A DNA stretch of 64,000 nucleotides from FEN-1088 sp031407985 (GTDB taxonomy: Bacteria > Myxococcota_A > Polyangia > Fen-1088), in NCBI GenBank assembly GCA_031407985.1, contig JANOJB010000002.1, forward strand, positions 18,224 through 82,223. The letters are read 5' to 3'. Below are positions 58,820 through 64,000 of the stretch, one piece after another. The translations under genes and the position numbers were made by a program. The notes under the pieces are model-generated. The model did not search any database, had not been told where the DNA came from, and saw only the letters and a program-made list of their open reading frames with translations. Each line of letters begins with the position of its first letter. Position 1 is the first letter of the stretch.

Positions 58820-60751
58820 CTAGCCTAGTCCGATTCGGTGTTGCCGGCACCAGTGCAACAGCACGAAAGGCGCCCAAACGCGCGACCAATAGATCCCCGG
58901 CGCGCCCGCTCGAAACGCCCGCCACAAGCGGCCAAGTGCTTCGAAGTGGAGGCCCACGCTTTCGACCAGGGCGCGGTCCGCGAACAAGTCCTCTATTTGC
59001 CCGGCAAGTCGATCCTTGGCCCACACCTCGATCGGAAGCACGAACCCCGCCTTCGGTCGGTCGAAGATCTCCGGGGGGAGGTCGGGCATCGCCAACGTTC
59101 TTAGCAGCTGCTTGCGGCCCAGCGGCGAAAAGCGAACCGGGTCCGGAACCGCCTGCGCGGCTTCAACAACCTCGTGGTCGAGGAGCGGCACCCGCACCTC
59201 CAACGAGGTAGCCATGCTGGCGCTGTCCGTGTCGCGAAGCAGGCGCTCTCCAATGAACAGCGACAGCTCTAGCGCGCCGACGGCCGCCAGCGGCGTCAGG
59301 CCACGAATCATGTCGGCGCACGCCACCGCGCGCTCCGGTGGCATGCCAATGGGCGCCGATGCCAGGACCGCGCCATCCGCGAGATCGTCGAGAAACGCGC
59401 GGGTGAATAGCCCGTATGACGCCTGATACAACCCGACCATATCGCCACGTGTTGCTAGTAAATCCGCCAGTTTTCCCCAGCGGGTCTGTGGTGGGACCTC
59501 GCCGGGACGGCCCAGTTTGACCCGCGCGAAGGCCCGCGCTGCCGCCGACAGGAGCAGTTTCGGGAACGGACGCGCGGCGCGCGCGGCCACGCGGCCACGC
59601 GGCAGATCGCGAAAGCTGTCGTAGCCTCCAAAAAGCTCGTCTCCGCCCGTACCTGCGAGGGCCACCGTGAATCCCGCCTCGCGCACCAGGCGGCTGACGA
59701 AGAACGTGTTGATGGCGTCGAAGGTGGGCTGGTCCAAGCTGCCAAGCGCGCCGTCGAGGTCGGTCTGGAATCGATCCTGCGTGAGACGGAGTTCCATGTG
59801 TTCCGTGCCCAGGGCCTCCGCCACGCGTCGGGCATAGACAGATTCGTCAAAGCCCGCCTCTTCGAATCCGACATGAAACGTCTTGATGCGCCGGCCCCCT
59901 TCCCTCACGGCCAGAGCCGTGACGGCGCTGGAATCGATACCGCCCGAAAGAAAAACGCCCAAGGGAACGTCGCTGACAAGGTGTTGCCGGGCGGCCACCC
60001 GAAGCGCCTGTTTCAGGCCATCCAGCGCCTCTTCGGCGGGCTTTGGATCCGCGGGCCTGAGTGACCAATATTTTTCGGGGCGCGCGACTGGCGTGTCTAT
60101 CGACACCCGCAGCATGTGCCCAGGACCGAGCAGCGAGATCCCCTGCGCCGCCGTCGCAGGACCCACCACGAAGCCGTTCCACAAGTACGAGGCCAGGCCC
60201 ACGGCATCGAGGCGCCGCGGAAAAAGCCCCGTGGCCAAGAGCGCCCGCAACTCGGAAGCAAACAGCAGGACGCTTCCGCCCGGGCGGGTCACGGTAGCGT
60301 GGTACAGGGGCTTGATTCCCAGCCGGTCGCGCGCGAGGAACACTTCGCGGCGTTGCGTATCGTGCAAGGCGAACGCGAACATTCCCCGCAATCGGGCGAC
60401 GGCGGCCGACCCCCAGCGCGAATAGGCCTTCAGAAGCACTTCCGTGTCGCCCGTCGATCGAAACGACGCGCCCGCGGTCGTCAGCTCCTGACGAAGCTCG
60501 GCGAAATTGTAGATCTCGCCGTTGAACACCACGGCGTTCCTCCCCTGCGGATCGATCATCGGCTGATGGCCGTCGGCCGAAAGATCCATGATGGCCAAGC
60601 GCCTGAAGCCGAGGACCACCCCCGGGGAACCGTCGCTGCGATAGACGCCCATGTCGTCGGGACCGCGGTGGGTCTGCGCGTCCACCATGGTACGGACGGC
60701 GTGCTCGATCTCGGGATCGATGGTGCCAACGGCGCCCGCAATGCCACACAT
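58820..60751 (-). CDS. asnB: Asparagine synthase (glutamine-hydrolysing)
   Basis: The 643-residue amidotransferase has the N-terminal nucleophile Cys2 in MCGIAGAVG and the glutaminase residues HRGPDDMGVYRSDG and VFNGEIYNF. The synthetase domain carries PLGVFLSGGIDSSAV. Such AsnB-type proteins are frequent in exopolysaccharide clusters, where they amidate sugar acids or act on precursors instead of making free asparagine. Here the role is inferred from position. It is the first gene of a minus-strand pair with a glycosyltransferase; the plus-strand glycosyltransferase genes diverge from it. Confidence 0.93.
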   Translation of the reverse strand: MCGIAGAVGTIDPEIEHAVRTMVDAQTHRGPDDMGVYRSDGSPGVVLGFRRLAIMDLSADGHQPMIDPQGRNAVVFNGEIYNFAELRQELTTAGASFRSTGDTEVLLKAYSRWGSAAVARLRGMFAFALHDTQRREVFLARDRLGIKPLYHATVTRPGGSVLLFASELRALLATGLFPRRLDAVGLASYLWNGFVVGPATAAQGISLLGPGHMLRVSIDTPVARPEKYWSLRPADPKPAEEALDGLKQALRVAARQHLVSDVPLGVFLSGGIDSSAVTALAVREGGRRIKTFHVGFEEAGFDESVYARRVAEALGTEHMELRLTQDRFQTDLDGALGSLDQPTFDAINTFFVSRLVREAGFTVALAGTGGDELFGGYDSFRDLPRGRVAARAARPFPKLLLSAAARAFARVKLGRPGEVPPQTRWGKLADLLATRGDMVGLYQASYGLFTRAFLDDLADGAVLASAPIGMPPERAVACADMIRGLTPLAAVGALELSLFIGERLLRDTDSASMATSLEVRVPLLDHEVVEAAQAVPDPVRFSPLGRKQLLRTLAMPDLPPEIFDRPKAGFVLPIEVWAKDRLAGQIEDLFADRALVESVGLHFEALGRLWRAFRAGAPGIYWSRVWAPFVLLHWCRQHRIGLG

Positions 60752-60950
60752 GGAATCCCTTCTACCGTTTTCGGCCCGACGGAATCGAGCGCGAAACGCG
60801 CTGAAGCGATATAGAAAGCGTTCGGGTGCCTATGTCCTGTTTCCCAGTCACGCTTCGGCGATTTTCCTGTCCCGCTGTCGTACGGGGTGGGGAGATGTTC
60901 CTTCGTGACGAGGCGGAGTTCAACTTTCCGCCCAAGAACAGGGCCTACCC

Positions 60951-62216
60951 TTGAGAAGTCACGCGCCCCCCCCTCCACCACCGGGCCCCGAAAACCCTCA
61001 GAAAGCGGCCGGCCCGATCGGGTATCTGATCAACCAGTACCCACACGTCAGCCACAGCTTCATTCGCCGGGAGATCCGGGCGCTGGAAGCGCACGGCGCC
61101 ACGGTGGAACGTTTTTCGATTCGGCCATCACCCGAAACCTTGGTCGATCCGGCCGATCGCGAGGAAAGCCGCAAAACCCGGGTCGTCCTCAGCGTCGGCG
61201 CACGTGGTCTGGTCTTCGCGCTGCTCGGCGTTGCCTTGACGAAGCCCGGCGCCTTCGTGTCCGCGCTGGGTGCGGCGATCAGGCTGGGGCGACGGTCGGA
61301 TCGGGGGTTGCTCAGGCACCTCGTCTATCTAGCGGAAGCGGCCGTGCTGTTGCGGTGGCTTCGGAAGGGCCGTGTCCGCCATATCCACGCCCACTTCGGC
61401 ACCAACCCGGCCGCGGTGGCCATGCTGACGCGTATGTTGGGCGGGCCCTCCTACAGCATCACCGTTCACGGTCCCGAGGAATTCGACCACCCCGTCGAAT
61501 TGTCGCTGCCCGAGAAAATCGCCCGCGCCTCGGCGGTCGTCGTCGTGAGCGACTTCGGTCGCAGCCAGGTGTGTCGCTGGATCCCCTACGCCGATTGGCG
61601 GAAGATTCACGTGGTCCGCTGTGGCGTGGACGCCGCGTTTTTGGCGGCCGGCCCGCAACCGGTCATCGACTCCCGCCGCCTGGTTTGCGTAGGTCGACTG
61701 GCCGAACAGAAGGGACAACTACTGCTGTTGGAGGCGCTCGCGGCCCTTGCCGCGGAGGGAATCGTCTGCGAGGTGGTACTGGCGGGTGACGGACCGATGC
61801 GCGGCGTGATCGAGCATCGCGTGCGAGAACTGGGCCTACAAACGTCGGTGCGCATCACCGGTTGGTTGAGCAACGACCAAGTCCGCGACGAACTACTGGC
61901 CGCGCGCGTGCTGCTTCTGCCAAGTTTCGCCGAGGGGCTGCCTGTGGTTCTGATGGAAGCACTGGCGTTGGGCCGCGCTGCCATCACCACGTACATTGCG
62001 GGGATCCCCGAACTGGTCACCGACGGTGTGAACGGATGGCTGATTCCGGCGGGTTCCGTGGCCGCGCTGGCCGCAGCCATTCGCAAGGCGCTGGACACGC
62101 CCACCACTGAGTTGGCGCGCATGGGCATCGCCGGCGCCGCCGCCGTTGCCGCCCGGCATGATGCCTCGGGGGAGGCCGCCCGCCTTTTGCCCCTGTTGCT
62201 GCCGACGACTCCATGA
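60951..62216 (+). CDS. Family 4 glycosyltransferase
   Basis: The 421-residue product starts at a TTG with AGGG upstream. It is GT-B with YLINQYPHVSHSFIRREIRA at the N-terminus, as in colanic-acid-type transferases, VRHIHAHFGTNPAAVAMLTR, and the donor-site E-x7-E segment LLPSFAEGLPVVLMEALALG. The stop overlaps the next gene (ATGA). It probably adds a sugar to the polymer repeat unit; which one is unknown. Confidence 0.92.
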   Translation: MRSHAPPPPPPGPENPQKAAGPIGYLINQYPHVSHSFIRREIRALEAHGATVERFSIRPSPETLVDPADREESRKTRVVLSVGARGLVFALLGVALTKPGAFVSALGAAIRLGRRSDRGLLRHLVYLAEAAVLLRWLRKGRVRHIHAHFGTNPAAVAMLTRMLGGPSYSITVHGPEEFDHPVELSLPEKIARASAVVVVSDFGRSQVCRWIPYADWRKIHVVRCGVDAAFLAAGPQPVIDSRRLVCVGRLAEQKGQLLLLEALAALAAEGIVCEVVLAGDGPMRGVIEHRVRELGLQTSVRITGWLSNDQVRDELLAARVLLLPSFAEGLPVVLMEALALGRAAITTYIAGIPELVTDGVNGWLIPAGSVAALAAAIRKALDTPTTELARMGIAGAAAVAARHDASGEAARLLPLLLPTTP

Positions 62217-63244
62217 GCGCCGTCGCCCCGCATATCCGACTGGGCGTGGTTGCGATCGGACGCAACGAGGGTGAACGCCTGCGCCGTTGTCTGTCATCGC
62301 TGATCGGACCGTCGACGCTGGTCGTTTACGTCGATTCCGGTTCGACGGACGACAGCGTGGCGATGGCGCGGCGGATGGGGGCCGACGTCGTCGAACTGGA
62401 TCGATCCGTCCCCTTCACGGCCGCGCGCGCGCGGAACGCGGGTTTTGCCAGACTGTGCCAGACCGCGCCCCACCTGGATCTGGTCCAGTTCGTCGACGGC
62501 GATTGCGAGGTCGTGTCCGGCTGGTTGCAGCAAGCCGAACGCGCGCTTCGTGACGATCCGAAGCTGGCCGTGGTCTGCGGTCGGCGCCGCGAGCGGTACC
62601 CAGCAGCGTCGATCTACAACCGGCTGTGCGACATGGAATGGAACACGCCAGTGGGGCCCATCGAAGCATGCGGCGGCGACGCGATGATGCGGATCGCACC
62701 CGTGCGGGAGGTCGGCGCCTACAATCCGGACCTGGTCGCGGGCGAGGAACCGGATTTGTGCCTGCGTTTGCGTTTGCTTGAATGGAAAATCCTGCGTCTG
62801 GACGCAGAAATGACGTTGCACGATGCCGCTATGACCCGTTTTGGTCAATGGTGGAAACGGACGATTCGGTCCGGGCACGCCTACGCGGAGGGCGCGGCCC
62901 GTCACGGCCATGAGCCCGGACGACATTGGATACGAGAGACGCGGAGCAACTGGTTCTGGGGCTTGGCCTTGCCGCTCGCGACGTTGGCCGTGGCGAGCGC
63001 AACCAACGGGATTGGCCTGCTCCTGTCTGGCGGGTATGTAGTCCTCGGGTGGCGCGTTTACCGCGATCACCGCCGCCGCGGCACCGCGCTGGCGGACGCT
63101 CGACTGGAAGCCTTCTTCTGTGTCCTGGGGAAATTGCCGTCAGCGATGGGGCAAGCGCTGTACTGGGCGCGCAGGTTGACCGGACGGCGCGGAACATTGA
63201 TCGAGTACAAGGATCCGCCCGCCCGCCGGACCCCTGACGCGTGA
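62213..63244 (+). CDS. Family 2 glycosyltransferase
   Basis: The 343-residue product has the GT-A residues VVAIGRNEGERLRRCLSSLI, YVDSGSTDDSVAMARRMGAD and DLVQFVDGDCEVVSGWLQQA, then GEEPDLCLRLRLLEWKILRL. A C-terminal helical pair (LALPLATLAVASATNGIGLL and a following helix) may associate with the membrane. It overlaps the preceding GT4 gene and is followed by another transferase, so the plus-strand operon reads at least three transferases. Confidence 0.92.
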   Translation: MSAVAPHIRLGVVAIGRNEGERLRRCLSSLIGPSTLVVYVDSGSTDDSVAMARRMGADVVELDRSVPFTAARARNAGFARLCQTAPHLDLVQFVDGDCEVVSGWLQQAERALRDDPKLAVVCGRRRERYPAASIYNRLCDMEWNTPVGPIEACGGDAMMRIAPVREVGAYNPDLVAGEEPDLCLRLRLLEWKILRLDAEMTLHDAAMTRFGQWWKRTIRSGHAYAEGAARHGHEPGRHWIRETRSNWFWGLALPLATLAVASATNGIGLLLSGGYVVLGWRVYRDHRRRGTALADARLEAFFCVLGKLPSAMGQALYWARRLTGRRGTLIEYKDPPARRTPDA

Positions 63245-63321
63245 TCGTGCGACGGGCCCGCGCCCGCTCGTACGAATTTGTTGCGACTGGCGGGGCGTGT
63301 TAACTGACCAGAGACACCACA

Positions 63322-64000
63322 TGCGCGTCTTGATCCTGTCGGAGTCCTGCAACCCCGAGTGGCCTTCACTTCCGATCGTCGCGTACAACGCCTCCAAGGC
63401 GATTGCGGATCACGCCGATGTCGTCGTGGCGACCCATGTGCGCAACCGTCCCGTCCTGGAACGAACCGGGGTCGGAAAGGCGCAAGTGGTGTTCATCGAC
63501 AACGAATACATCGCGGCACCCATGTCGAAGTTGAGCAACAAGATTCGCGGCGGCACCGACTATGCCTGGACTCTCGCGGTGGCGATGGCGTGGCCCGATC
63601 AGGTGACGTTCGAGTGGGAAGCCTGGAAACGTTTTAGGGACGAAATCAAACGCGGGCAATTCGATGTCGTGCATCGCATGACACCCATGTCTCCGACGTT
63701 GCCCAGTCCCATGGCGGGCTGGAGCCCGACGCCTTTCATCGTGGGTCCCATCAACGGCGGCTTGCCGTGGCCGCCCGGGTTCGAGTCCGAGATGCGGCGT
63801 GAGCGCGAGTATCTGCGATACATACGCGGGGCCTACAAGTGGCTTCCGTTCTACCGAAGCACGTACCAGAAATCGCGCGTCATCCTGGCGTCTTTCAAAC
63901 ATACGATCGACGACCTGCCCACAAACGTGCGGGACAAGACCATTGATTTTCCCGAGGTCGGGATCGATCCGAATGTATTTGCGTGGCCGGGGGATCGCCC
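63322..64000 (+). CDS. Glycosyltransferase, N-terminal part (runs off the window)
   Basis: 226 codons are visible from ATG 63322. The start MRVLILSESCNPEWPSLPIV and FIVGPINGGLPWPPGFESEM match the acceptor half of GT4-type enzymes; the donor half would lie beyond the right edge. It continues the plus-strand transferase operon after 77 bases. The exact family cannot be fixed without the missing half. Confidence 0.82.

Overview
The window is a GC-rich chromosomal segment with about 50 protein genes, one tRNA and one insertion sequence. Several traits point to Myxococcota, probably a Polyangiales-like lineage. It carries three Hanks-type Ser/Thr kinases, a Gly-rich linker behind a lipobox, a lipoprotein with a NALSA pentapeptide repeat, and two RpoD-like sigma factors; it also holds an exopolysaccharide locus with a short OPX lipoprotein. 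This placement is inference, because there is no 16S rRNA or other marker.

Layout. 1-5.5 kb: a CzcCBA-type heavy-metal efflux operon on the minus strand, cut by the left edge. 5.6-10.1 kb: an SRPBCC protein, an MJ1255-type glycosyltransferase, a membrane protein, an MFS transporter and a YdjM-like membrane protein. 10.2-16.3 kb: rpoD copy 1, a 179-nt near-perfect inverted repeat, a YgiQ radical SAM protein, a Ser/Thr kinase, and tRNA-Gly(GCC) with its terminator. 16.5-18.6 kb: an AbiEii-type nucleotidyltransferase with a small partner, a frameshifted haem-type lipoprotein, and a small ORF.

18.6-30.8 kb is the most unusual block. Two divergent operons hold four putative periplasmic binding proteins of different types, a TonB-dependent receptor, a membrane CheA-like kinase and a CheY-like regulator. 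A PAS histidine kinase and a CheX-like protein follow. No ABC permease or ATPase gene lies anywhere in the window. The arrangement looks more like solute sensing than import.

30.9-44.4 kb: a hydrolase, lipoproteins, a GlcG/HbpS-like protein, an IS630 element inserted into an HTTM-like gene, an SnoaL-like protein and an ATP-grasp-like protein. Then come rsgA with rpoD copy 2, the NALSA-repeat lipoprotein next to a 1312-residue PknK-like kinase/ATPase/TPR protein, and a c-type cytochrome-like lipoprotein whose signal peptide contains a hexanucleotide repeat.

44.6-64 kb: an exopolysaccharide region. It contains the complete dTDP-L-rhamnose pathway (rfbD-rfbC convergent with rfbB-rfbA), a degenerate GGDEF protein, a beta-barrel candidate, an OPX lipoprotein, an FHA-Wzz fusion, a polyprenyl glycosylphosphotransferase, a Ser/Thr kinase with an N-terminal helical domain, asparagine synthase and four glycosyltransferases, the last cut by the right edge. 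The FHA domain on the chain-length regulator and the kinase a few genes away suggest phospho-control of polymer export.
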